From an uncultured Porphyromonadaceae bacterium (GTDB taxonomy: Bacteria > Bacteroidota > Bacteroidia > Bacteroidales > Muribaculaceae): a stretch of DNA of 64,000 nucleotides. The stretch covers positions 1 to 64,000 of the forward strand of contig URSD01000009.1 in assembly GCA_900550395.1 (NCBI GenBank), read 5' to 3'. The notes under the pieces are model-generated. The model searched no databases and was not told the DNA's origin. It saw nothing but the letters and a program-made list of their open reading frames with translations. Below, piece after piece: positions 31,440 to 39,319 of the stretch. How positions within the stretch are numbered: position 1 is the first letter of the stretch; each line of letters begins with the position of its first letter. A program made the translations under genes and the position numbers.

Positions 31440-31709
31440 TTATTTCTTCTTGTTGCCGGCGTGGCCGCGGAATGTGCGTGTGGGGGCGAACTCGCCGAGC
31501 TTGTGGCCTACCATGTTTTCGGTGACGTACACGGGGATGAACTTGTTTCCGTTGTGTACGGCGAAAGTATGGCCGACGAACTCGGGGGCGATCATGGATG
31601 CGCGGCTCCAGGTCTTGATGACGTTCTTTTTGCCGGAAGCATTCATGTCGTTGACCTTCTTCTCGAGCTTCACGCTGATGAAGGGACCTTTCTTTAATGA
31701 ACGGCTCAT
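31440..31709 (-). CDS. rpsS: ribosomal protein S19
   Basis: An 89-residue S19 of the small-subunit head: [61 protein letters not shown] 45-base gap precedes rplV. Confidence 0.97.
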   Translation of the reverse strand: MSRSLKKGPFISVKLEKKVNDMNASGKKNVIKTWSRASMIAPEFVGHTFAVHNGNKFIPVYVTENMVGHKLGEFAPTRTFRGHAGNKKK

Positions 31710-31727
31710 ATTTGCTATTTTATCAGA

Positions 31728-32555
31728 TTACTTTTTGCGACGTTCGATAATGTACTTCGAAGACTGCTTCTTCGGGGAGCGTGTCTTGAGACCCTTGCTG
31801 TAGAGGCCCTTGCGCGAACGGGGATGACCACCGCTGGCGCGGCCTTCGCCGCCGCCCATGGGGTGGTCGACAGGGTTCATGACAACGCCGCGGTTGCGCG
31901 GACGACGGCCGAGCCAGCGGCTGCGGCCTGCCTTGCCGCTCTGCTCGAGCGAGTGCTCGCTGTTGCCTACGACGCCGATGGTGGCCTTGCAGGCGCAGAG
32001 GATCTTGCGGGTTTCTCCTGAAGGTAATTTGACGATAGCATAGTCACCCTCGCGGCTGATGAGCTGGGCGAAGGTGCCGGCGGAACGGGCCATGAAGGCT
32101 CCCTGGCCGGGACGCAATTCGATGTTGTGGATGACGGTACCTACGGGTATCTTGCCCAGGGGGAGGGCGTTGCCCACCTCGGGAGCTGCGTCGGGACCGC
32201 TTACCACAGTTGCGCCTACTTCGAGACCGTTGGGTGCGATGATGTAGGCTTTTTCACCGTCTACGTAGTAAAGGAGTGCGATACGCGCCGAACGGTTGGG
32301 ATCGTACTCGATGGATTTTACTACAGCGGGGACTCCGTCTTTGTTTCTCTTGAAGTCAATGAAGCGGTATTTGCGTTTGTGACCACCACCAAGGTAGCGA
32401 GTGGTGAGATGGCCTTCGGCGTTGCGGCCGCCGCTGGCACGTTTACCGACTGTAAGAGATTTCTCCGGCGTGGTAGCAGTGATTGTACCTTTGAACACGC
32501 CGATAATTTTGTGTCGCTGCCCGGGAGTCGTGGGCTTGAATTTTCTTACTGCCAT
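31728..32555 (-). CDS. rplB: ribosomal protein L2
   Basis: A 275-residue L2 required for subunit joining and peptidyl transfer: [40 protein letters not shown], and [20 protein letters not shown], containing the conserved His. Standard length. Confidence 0.97.
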   Translation of the reverse strand: MAVRKFKPTTPGQRHKIIGVFKGTITATTPEKSLTVGKRASGGRNAEGHLTTRYLGGGHKRKYRFIDFKRNKDGVPAVVKSIEYDPNRSARIALLYYVDGEKAYIIAPNGLEVGATVVSGPDAAPEVGNALPLGKIPVGTVIHNIELRPGQGAFMARSAGTFAQLISREGDYAIVKLPSGETRKILCACKATIGVVGNSEHSLEQSGKAGRSRWLGRRPRNRGVVMNPVDHPMGGGEGRASGGHPRSRKGLYSKGLKTRSPKKQSSKYIIERRKK

Positions 32556-32563
32556 TTTATTTA

Positions 32564-32854
32564 TCAGATGTTGCTGTAAAAGTCGATGGTCTGGCCTTCA
32601 GCGAGGGTGATGAAGGCTTTCTTCCAGCGCGATGTCGCACCGCGCAGCAGGCCGCTTTTGGTCCAGCGGCTCTTGTTCTTGGCACGCATGACGGCCGTGT
32701 TGACGGCGGCCACCTTCACCCCGTAGAGCTTCTCCACCAGGTCTTTGATCTGGTATTTGTTGGCTTCGGGGGAAACGCGGAATGTGTAACGATTGAGCTT
32801 GTCCGTCAGGCGGGTGGCTTTCTCGGTCACTATGGGTTTGATTTCTATGTCCAT
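32564..32854 (-). CDS. rplW: ribosomal protein L23
   Basis: A 96-residue L23 at the tunnel exit, docking site for trigger factor and [55 protein letters not shown]. Eight bases before rplB. Confidence 0.97.
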   Translation of the reverse strand: MDIEIKPIVTEKATRLTDKLNRYTFRVSPEANKYQIKDLVEKLYGVKVAAVNTAVMRAKNKSRWTKSGLLRGATSRWKKAFITLAEGQTIDFYSNI

Positions 32855-32873
32855 TGTTGGTTCCTCCAGGGGT

Positions 32874-33494
32874 TTACAGGTTGTTTACCACAGCAAGGCT
32901 ACCTTCCGTGAGGATGATAGCGTTGTTGTTCATGATTGCATACGTGTTGATGTCCGCGGCGTTCATGAGGCGAACGTCGGGCACATTTCGAGCAGACAAA
33001 GATACGACATTATTTCGTTCTGCTAAAACGAGGAGGAGCTTTTTGCCGTCCACTTTAAGATTTTTAGCAAAATTTACGAAATTTTTAGTTTTGGGTGCAT
33101 CGAAAGTGAAGTCTTCCACGACGATGATCTGGTCGGCCTGGCACTTCACGGTGAGTGCGGAGCGACGGGCGAGCTGCTTGAGCTTGCGGTTGAGCTTGAA
33201 GCGATAGTCGCGGGGACGGGGACCGAAGACGCGGCCGCCGCCTACGAGTACGGGCGAGTTGATGTCGCCGATACGGCTGCCGCCGCCGCCCTTCTGCTTG
33301 TGGAGCTTACGGGTGGAGCCGCTTACTTCGCTGCGCTCTTTGCTCTTGTGTGTGCCCTGGCGCTGGTCGGCAAGGAACTGCTTGACATCGAGGTAGATGG
33401 CGTGCTCGTTGGCGTCGATTGCGAACACCTCATCGTTGAGGACTGCCTTGCGGCCGGTGTCCTGTCCTTCCTTATTGTAGATTGCAACTTCCAT
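32874..33494 (-). CDS. rplD: ribosomal protein L4
   Basis: A 206-residue L4 whose long loop ([40 protein letters not shown]) reaches the exit tunnel. Start MEVAIYN at 33494 is one base after the rplC stop; an ATG four codons upstream lies inside rplC. In E. coli L4 regulates this operon; no regulatory site was found here. Confidence 0.96.
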   Translation of the reverse strand: MEVAIYNKEGQDTGRKAVLNDEVFAIDANEHAIYLDVKQFLADQRQGTHKSKERSEVSGSTRKLHKQKGGGGSRIGDINSPVLVGGGRVFGPRPRDYRFKLNRKLKQLARRSALTVKCQADQIIVVEDFTFDAPKTKNFVNFAKNLKVDGKKLLLVLAERNNVVSLSARNVPDVRLMNAADINTYAIMNNNAIILTEGSLAVVNNL

Positions 33495-33495
33495 T

Positions 33496-34113
33496 TTACT
33501 TCTCAATTAAGACGATGGAACCTTTGGCGCCGGGGATGGAGCCTTTGATCATGAGGATGTTGTGCTCGGGGATGATCTTGACGATCTGGAGATTCTGCAC
33601 TGTCACGCGCTCGTTGCCCATCTGGCCGGCCATGCGCATGCCCTTGAATACCTTTGCGGGATAGGAGCAGGCGCCGATCGAACCGGGTGCGCGCAGACGG
33701 TTGTGCTGGCCGTGAGTGCTCTGGCCCACACCGCCGAAGCCATGGCGCTTAACTACGCCCTGGAAGCCTTTACCCTTGCTGGTGCCGATGACGTCGACGA
33801 ACTCTGTGTCGCCGAAGAGGTCGACAGTCAGCTTGTCGCCGGCTTTGTACTCGCCGTCGAAACCCTTGAACTCGGCCAAGTGGCGCATGGGGGTCACGCC
33901 GGCTTTCTGGAAGTGGCCGAGCTCGGGCTTCGTGCAGTGCTTTTCCTTCTGCTCCTCGAAGCCGAGCTGGAGGGCGTTGTAGCCGTCCTTCTCGGTCGTC
34001 TTCACCTGCGTAACAACACACGGGCCTACTTCGATAACAGTGCACGGTACGTTCTTACCGTCGGCACTGAAAACGGATGTCATTCCGATTTTTTTTCCAA
34101 TTAATCCTGGCAT
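33496..34113 (-). CDS. rplC: ribosomal protein L3
   Basis: A 205-residue L3: [60 protein letters not shown]. Starts an early assembly step of the large subunit. Confidence 0.97.
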   Translation of the reverse strand: MPGLIGKKIGMTSVFSADGKNVPCTVIEVGPCVVTQVKTTEKDGYNALQLGFEEQKEKHCTKPELGHFQKAGVTPMRHLAEFKGFDGEYKAGDKLTVDLFGDTEFVDVIGTSKGKGFQGVVKRHGFGGVGQSTHGQHNRLRAPGSIGACSYPAKVFKGMRMAGQMGNERVTVQNLQIVKIIPEHNILMIKGSIPGAKGSIVLIEK

Positions 34114-34172
34114 TTCTGTGTTTGTTTAGGAGTGAATGTTGATTTGAATGTGCTGGATGATACCGCGGGGCA

Positions 34173-34478
34173 TCAGACCTTGATTTCTACTTCCACGCCG
34201 CTGGGGAGCTCGAGCTTCATGAGAGCGTCGACGGTCTTGGCGGTGCTGTTGTAGATGTCGATGAGGCGCTTGAACGACGACAGCTGGAACTGCTCGCGGC
34301 TCTTCTTGTTGACGAAGGTCGAGCGATTCACAGTGAAGATGCGCTTGTGCGTGGGCAGGGGTATGGGACCGCTGATCACTGCGCCGGTAGCCTTCACGGT
34401 CTTGACGATCTTCTCGGCGCTCTTGTCGACGAGGTTGTGATCGTAAGATTTGAGTTTGATGCGAATTTTCTGGCTCAT
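34173..34478 (-). CDS. rpsJ: ribosomal protein S10
   Basis: A 101-residue S10, small-subunit head and NusG/NusE partner in transcription coupling: [40 protein letters not shown]. It follows fusA directly, without tuf in between. Confidence 0.97.
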   Translation of the reverse strand: MSQKIRIKLKSYDHNLVDKSAEKIVKTVKATGAVISGPIPLPTHKRIFTVNRSTFVNKKSREQFQLSSFKRLIDIYNSTAKTVDALMKLELPSGVEVEIKV

Positions 34479-34502
34479 ATTGTTGGTTTGTTTATATGCA
34501 TA

Positions 34503-36629
34503 TTACTTGATGAGGTCGACACGGCCCTGGCATTCGGTAAGGACGGCCTTGGCAATGCTGCTGCTGACCTCGGCGTAGTGCGAGAAGCTCATGGTGCTGG
34601 TGGCACGGCCGGAGGTGATGGTGCGGAGGGCGGTCACATAGCCGAACATCTCGGCCAGAGGAGCCTTGGCCTTCACGACGCGTGCGCCGCTGCGGCTTGT
34701 CTCCATGCCTTCTACCTGTCCGCGGCGCTTGTTGAGGTCGGAGATGACGTCGCCCATGGATTCCTCGGGGGTAACGACCTCGATCTTCATGATAGGCTCA
34801 AGCAGCACGGGTCCGGCCTTCTCGCTGGCTTTCTTGAATGCGCTGATGGCGCAGAGCTCGAACGAGAGCTGGTCGGAGTCGACGGGGTGGAACGAACCGT
34901 CGATAACGGTAACCTTGAGGTTCTCCACGGGATAGCCTGCGAGGACGCCGTTCTTCATAGCGGTCTGGAAACCCTTCTGGATGCTCGGGATGAACTCCTT
35001 GGGGATGTTGCCGCCCTTGACTTCGTCGACGAACTGGAGGCCGCCTTCGAAGCCTTCGTCCACGGGCTCTACGCGTACGATGATGTCGGCGAACTTACCG
35101 CGGCCGCCGGTCTGCTTCTTGAATACCTCGCGGAGCTCGACGGGCTGGGTGATGGCTTCCTTATAGGTAACCTGCGGACGACCCTGGTTGCACTCTACCT
35201 TGAACTCGCGGCGGAGACGGTCGATGATGATGTCGAGGTGAAGCTCGCCCATACCGCTGATGACGGTCTGACCGGTTTCCTCGTTTGTCTCCACGCGGAA
35301 GGTGGGGTCTTCCTCGGCGAGCTTCTGGAGGCCTACGCCGAGCTTGTCGAGGTCCTTCTGGGTCTTGGGCTCCACGGCGATACCGATAACGGGATCGGGG
35401 AATTCCATAGCCTCAAGCACGATGGGAGCGTCCTCGGCGCAGAGAGTGTCGCCGGTGCGGATATCCTTGAAGCCTACGCCTGCGCCTATGTCGCCGCAGC
35501 CGATCTTCTCCATGGGGTTCTGCTTGTTGGAGTGCATCTGGAAGAGGCGGCTCACACGCTCCTTCTTGCCGCTGCGTGCGTTGAGCACATAGCTGCCGGC
35601 AACGACGTCGCCGGAGTAAACGCGGAAGAATGTCAGACGGCCTACATAGGGGTCGGTAGCGATCTTGAATGCAAGAGCGCACATGGGAGCGTCGCTGCTG
35701 GGCTCGCGGGTCTCGACTTCGTCGGGGTTGTCGACGGCATGGCCTTCAACGGCGCCGGCGTCGACAGGGCTGGGCAGATAAGCGCAGACTGCATCGAGCA
35801 GGCACTGCACGCCCTTGTTCTTGAACGAGGAACCGAGAATCATGGGCACGATCTCCATGGAGAGGGTACCCTTGCGCAGGGCCTTCTTGACTTCCTCCTC
35901 GGTGATAGTGGAGGGATCGTCGAAGTATTTTGCCATGAGGTCGTCGTCGAATTCGGCGATTTTCTCAAGCATCTTGTCGCGCCATTCGTTGGCTTCGTCA
36001 ACGAGGCTGGCGGGGATGTCGTCAACCTCGTAGTCGGCGCCCATGGTCTCGTCGTGCCAGAAGATAGCCTTCATGCGCACGAGGTCAACTACGCCCTTGA
36101 AGGTCTCTTCAGCGCCGATGGGTATCTGGATGGGGCAGGGATTGGCACCGAGCACATCCTTGAGCTGGCGTACAACCTCGAAGAAGTTGGCGCCGCTGCG
36201 GTCCATCTTGTTGACGTAGCCGATACGGGGCACGTTGTATTTGTCGGCCTGACGCCATACGGTCTCAGACTGAGGCTCAACACCGCCGACTGCGCAGAAA
36301 GTGGCGACGGCACCGTCGAGCACACGGAGCGAGCGCTCCACCTCGACAGTGAAGTCGACGTGTCCCGGAGTGTCAATCAGGTTGATTTTGTATTTCTCGT
36401 CGTTGTATTTCCAGAAAGCGGTGGTAGCGGCCGAAGTGATTGTGATGCCGCGCTCCTGCTCCTGTTCCATCCAGTCCATGGTTGCGGCGCCGTCGTGCAC
36501 CTCGCCGATTTTGTGAGTCAGACCGGTATAGAAGAGAATACGCTCCGACGTCGTAGTCTTGCCGGCATCAATATGAGCCATGATGCCGATGTTGCGGGTA
36601 TATTTGAGATGTTCGTCTGATTTAGCCAT
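34503..36629 (-). CDS. fusA: translation elongation factor G
   Basis: A 708-residue GTPase that drives translocation. Seen: [20 protein letters not shown] (P-loop), [13 protein letters not shown] (switch I), [20 protein letters not shown] (switch II), [13 protein letters not shown] (guanine site), and domain IV/V blocks [39 protein letters not shown]. Between rpsG and rpsJ as in the str operon. Confidence 0.97.
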   Translation of the reverse strand: MAKSDEHLKYTRNIGIMAHIDAGKTTTSERILFYTGLTHKIGEVHDGAATMDWMEQEQERGITITSAATTAFWKYNDEKYKINLIDTPGHVDFTVEVERSLRVLDGAVATFCAVGGVEPQSETVWRQADKYNVPRIGYVNKMDRSGANFFEVVRQLKDVLGANPCPIQIPIGAEETFKGVVDLVRMKAIFWHDETMGADYEVDDIPASLVDEANEWRDKMLEKIAEFDDDLMAKYFDDPSTITEEEVKKALRKGTLSMEIVPMILGSSFKNKGVQCLLDAVCAYLPSPVDAGAVEGHAVDNPDEVETREPSSDAPMCALAFKIATDPYVGRLTFFRVYSGDVVAGSYVLNARSGKKERVSRLFQMHSNKQNPMEKIGCGDIGAGVGFKDIRTGDTLCAEDAPIVLEAMEFPDPVIGIAVEPKTQKDLDKLGVGLQKLAEEDPTFRVETNEETGQTVISGMGELHLDIIIDRLRREFKVECNQGRPQVTYKEAITQPVELREVFKKQTGGRGKFADIIVRVEPVDEGFEGGLQFVDEVKGGNIPKEFIPSIQKGFQTAMKNGVLAGYPVENLKVTVIDGSFHPVDSDQLSFELCAISAFKKASEKAGPVLLEPIMKIEVVTPEESMGDVISDLNKRRGQVEGMETSRSGARVVKAKAPLAEMFGYVTALRTITSGRATSTMSFSHYAEVSSSIAKAVLTECQGRVDLIK

Positions 36630-36662
36630 TTTGCGGTGGGATTTACAGTCAATGAAAGTATA

Positions 36663-37139
36663 TTAGAAGCGGAAGTGTGCGAATGCGCGGTTAGCTTCTG
36701 CCATTTTGTGCATATCCTCCTTGCGTTTGAAAGCGCCGCCCTGCTCGTTGAAGGCATCAACGATTTCGGCTGCGAGCTTGTCGGCCATTGTCTTGCCGCC
36801 GCGTTTGCGTGCATAGAGGATGAGATTTTTCATTGATATAGATTCCTTGCGGTCCGGACGGATTTCGGTAGGCACCTGGAAGGTGGCGCCGCCCACACGG
36901 CGACTTTTCACCTCCACCTGGGGAGTTACATTCTCGAGGGCCTTTTTCCAGATTTCGAGAGCAGTCATTTCCTCGTTGGGGAGCTTGCTCTTCACATTGT
37001 CGAGCGCCTTGTAGAAGATCTCATAGGAAGTGTTCTTCTTGCCGTCGTACATGAGGTGGTTGACGAATTTAGCCACACGCACGTCACCGAAGACGGGATC
37101 GGGAAGGATTTGGCGCTTCTTAGGCTTTGCCTTTCTCAT
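36663..37139 (-). CDS. rpsG: ribosomal protein S7
   Basis: A 158-residue S7, organiser of the 16S 3' domain: [60 protein letters not shown], and the C-terminal [15 protein letters not shown] 178-base gap separates it from rpsL. Confidence 0.97.
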   Translation of the reverse strand: MRKAKPKKRQILPDPVFGDVRVAKFVNHLMYDGKKNTSYEIFYKALDNVKSKLPNEEMTALEIWKKALENVTPQVEVKSRRVGGATFQVPTEIRPDRKESISMKNLILYARKRGGKTMADKLAAEIVDAFNEQGGAFKRKEDMHKMAEANRAFAHFRF

Positions 37140-37317
37140 TTTTAGTCAGTGTGTTGTGTTTTCAGATTGCTTGGTTGTTGCTTCTTTTGCTTCAGCTGTG
37201 CCCTCCGGCACGGCTTACTCAACCGGGCAGCTTTTCAAGAATCAAAAAACGAGTTTAAAATAATTGATTAAATCTCGCGGTGCGTTCAGATTACTTCACT
37301 CGATTGCGAAAACCGAA
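37140..37317 (-). promoter_or_regulatory. long rpsL-rpsG intercistronic region, possible S7 control site
   Basis: At 178 bases this gap is much longer than the other gaps in the str part. It holds a compact hairpin GTGCC-CTCC-GGCAC (37198-37211). In E. coli the matching rpsL-rpsG gap is the binding site for S7, the translational repressor of the str operon. By position this may be equivalent; the structure itself was not shown to match. No separate promoter is evident. Confidence 0.3.
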
Positions 37318-37707
37318 TTACTTCTTGGCTGCACCTGCCTTGGGACGCTTGGCACCATACTTGCTACGGCGCTGCGTGCGGTCCTTGACACCGGAGGTAT
37401 CGAGAGTGCCGCGCACGATGTGGTAGCGAACGCCGGGAAGGTCCTTCACACGGCCGCCACGCACGAGCACAATGCTGTGCTCCTGAAGATTGTGGCCCTC
37501 GCCGGGGATGTAGGAGTTCACTTCTTTGCCATTGGTGAGGCGCACGCGAGCTACCTTACGCATAGCCGAGTTAGGCTTTTTGGGAGTGGTGGTGTAGACG
37601 CGAACGCACACGCCACGACGCTGGGGGCAGCTGTCGAGCGCGGGGCTCTTGCTCTTGTCTTCGAGCGCCACGCGACCCTTACGTACTAATTGCTGAATAG
37701 TAGGCAT
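37318..37707 (-). CDS. rpsL: ribosomal protein S12
   Basis: A 129-residue S12 of the decoding centre: [74 protein letters not shown]. Lys is present at the two sites tied to streptomycin resistance (Lys43/44 and Lys88), so it is of the sensitive type. First gene of the locus; the start at 37707 is fixed by homology. Confidence 0.97.
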   Translation of the reverse strand: MPTIQQLVRKGRVALEDKSKSPALDSCPQRRGVCVRVYTTTPKKPNSAMRKVARVRLTNGKEVNSYIPGEGHNLQEHSIVLVRGGRVKDLPGVRYHIVRGTLDTSGVKDRTQRRSKYGAKRPKAGAAKK

Positions 37708-37853
37708 CTTAGTTTTTTGGTTTAACTTTGGGTTACTTCTTCTATTTTGTTTAAATATTCTGTCGACTCCATAAGCATGCCATTTGCCACGTATCGCGGT
37801 AACTGTCACGCAGTTAACGATACGTTAGGCTATAGCACGCCACAAAATCGATG

Positions 37854-37885
37854 CAAAATTACTAATTAATTCGCTATTATGCAAA
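37854..37885 (-). promoter_or_regulatory. main promoter of the str-S10-spc-alpha locus
   Basis: On the minus strand TTTG (37882-37885), 20 nt, TAATTTTG (37854-37861). This gives a 5' leader of about 140 nt before rpsL, with a small hairpin TAACTG-CGTGA-CAGTTA near 37800-37816. Confidence 0.75.
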
Positions 37886-37903
37886 CATTTCCACTTTTTT
37901 TTG

Positions 37904-38094
37904 AAGTTTATAGTTGAGAGGGGAGAGATAAGAGGGGGAGATTACTTCGGAGGACGAGATACACAAGGACATAAGGTCAAAAGGAACAGAAGTTTTTTAT
38001 TTGATGATTATCAATATTAATAATTCTTATGTCGCTTTTGACCTTATGTCCCTATGTGTCTTCCAATGTTGTAAGTTATAGGTAAGAGGGGAAT
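37904..38094 (+). repeat. R2 dispersed repeat, right copy, arranged as an inverted pair
   Basis: The first part (37905-37992) matches the left R2 copy. From 37956-37992 to 38026-38063 it forms an imperfect inverted repeat of about 37 bases (shared core ACATAAGGTCAAAAG against CTTTTGACCTTATGT), and 38073-38090 again carries AGTTATAG-G-TAAGAGGGGA in direct orientation. The AT-rich loop is about 33 bases. It lies between the str promoter and the tRNA-Val promoter, with no gene in it. Confidence 0.65.
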
Positions 38095-38171
38095 TATTGA
38101 GGTTATTTAGGCCAATATTTCGTCGCAAAGGGTGATTTTGGACGATTTTTTCAAATTTTTTTTTCAAAAAT

Positions 38172-38202
38172 TTTGGAGGTTTCGAAAAAAGCAGTACCTT
38201 TG
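38172..38202 (+). promoter_or_regulatory. promoter of tRNA-Val
   Basis: TTTG (38172-38175), exactly 19 nt, TACCTTTG (38195-38202): the ideal Bacteroidota promoter, 20 bases ahead of the tRNA. Confidence 0.85.
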
Positions 38203-38221
38203 CAACGCTTTCGGCGATAAC

Positions 38222-38296
38222 GGGCGCTTAGCTCAGCTGGTTCAGAGCGTCTGCCTTACAAGCAGAGGGTCGGGGGTTCGAATCCCTCAGCGCCCA
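38222..38296 (+). tRNA. tRNA-Val, anticodon TAC
   Basis: 75-nt cloverleaf: acceptor GGGCGCT/AGCGCCC, D arm, anticodon stem TCTGC/GCAGA with loop CTTACAA (TAC reads GTA), T arm CGGGG-GTTCGAA-TCCCT-type, discriminator A. CCA is not encoded. Confidence 0.94.
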
Positions 38297-38327
38297 CTCC
38301 ATAATTTACTGCAACAATTCCCCTATT

Positions 38328-38360
38328 AAATGTCCCGGCTTGTGAAAGCCGGGACATTTT
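38328..38360. terminator. bidirectional terminator between tRNA-Val and the GldB-like gene
   Basis: Perfect 14-bp stem AAATGTCCCGGCTT / AAGCCGGGACATTT with loop GTGA; A- and T-rich flanks suit both strands. It serves the convergent tRNA and the minus-strand gene ending at 38360. Confidence 0.85.
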
Positions 38361-39319
38361 CATATTCCACCGGTGTAGGCCGCGCGGCGCAGGGTTTCAT
38401 CAGAGTCGTAGAATGCGGGCGAGAGCAGCTCGGGCAATGTAGCCTCGGGGTGCCTGCGCAGATAGGTCTGTACTATGCGCAGACCGATGAAGCGCCCTGC
38501 CCTGCCGGGAACAGCCGCGCCGAGCAACGACACAGATGGCGCAGGCGACACAAAGCGCTCGGCATCGGCCGGCAGAGTGCTGTAAAGCAAGCCGCGGGCC
38601 ACAAGCAGCTGCCACAGCTCGCCTTCGTGTGCCGCCAGGTCGGCATACGTATCGTCATCATATCCCAGCGCCTCGGCCTCGCCGATGCCGCACAGGCGCA
38701 TGCGCGCCTCGGCCATGGCGCCTTCGTAGAGCAAGCGCGACAGCACCGTGCTGCTCTCGCGGCGCTCGTACGGACAGGCGGTGCCAACCAGAGCCTCCGC
38801 CATGTCAGGCACGAGGCGCGACGGCTCCTTCGCAGCACGCGCATAGGCCGGCAGGTGACTGTAGCCGGGATAGGATGCTCCCAGATAGTGATTGAGCGCC
38901 ACAAGCATCACGCTGTCGCAGAACACGATGCTTTCCGGACGTCCCCACACAACGGCGGCATAACGCCGTCGCGGCAGCTCCAGGCCCTCACGCGAGGCCC
39001 GGGCAAGCACATCGCCAAGCCTCTGCTCCACCGGAGCGAGCGAGGGGAAAACGCTGTCGACGGCGGGAGTGAAGACTTCCACAGCCGGCGAAGCCGCCCA
39101 AGCAGCGAGCGCCGGAGCCGAGGCATCTCCCCTACCCGTCACCTTCATGAACGCCTCCACCTCGGGACGCAGACTGTCGGGCAGCGCCGAAGCCGAACCA
39201 TATTCGGCGAAGTACTCATAGACGGGCGCAAGCGCCTGCGGCTCGCCCGAGCCGTTATCATGGCCGGGCCTCGCGCATGCGCTTGCGATTATAAGGAATA
39301 TGAGGATAATTTTCTTCAT
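38360..39319 (-). CDS. GldB-like lipoprotein
   Basis: A 319-residue exported lipoprotein (MKKIILIFLIIASACA, Cys near 15). The body resembles GldB of gliding Bacteroidota: IVFCDSVMLVALNHYLGASY, RLVPDMAEALV, STVLSRLLYEGAMAEARM, PGRAGRFIGLRIVQTYLRRH. GldB relatives occur also in non-gliding members, where the role is unclear. It follows the GH13 gene with a four-base ATGA overlap, so the two are translated together. Confidence 0.65.
   Translation of the reverse strand: MKKIILIFLIIASACARPGHDNGSGEPQALAPVYEYFAEYGSASALPDSLRPEVEAFMKVTGRGDASAPALAAWAASPAVEVFTPAVDSVFPSLAPVEQRLGDVLARASREGLELPRRRYAAVVWGRPESIVFCDSVMLVALNHYLGASYPGYSHLPAYARAAKEPSRLVPDMAEALVGTACPYERRESSTVLSRLLYEGAMAEARMRLCGIGEAEALGYDDDTYADLAAHEGELWQLLVARGLLYSTLPADAERFVSPAPSVSLLGAAVPGRAGRFIGLRIVQTYLRRHPEATLPELLSPAFYDSDETLRRAAYTGGI

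Noticed and set aside
34479..34502. A missing tuf gene between fusA and rpsJ as a deletion
   Set aside because: tuf is usually elsewhere in Bacteroidota, so its absence here is normal.
38132..38329. 65-codon frame over tRNA-Val
   Set aside because: The cloverleaf and promoter are convincing; the frame is accidental.
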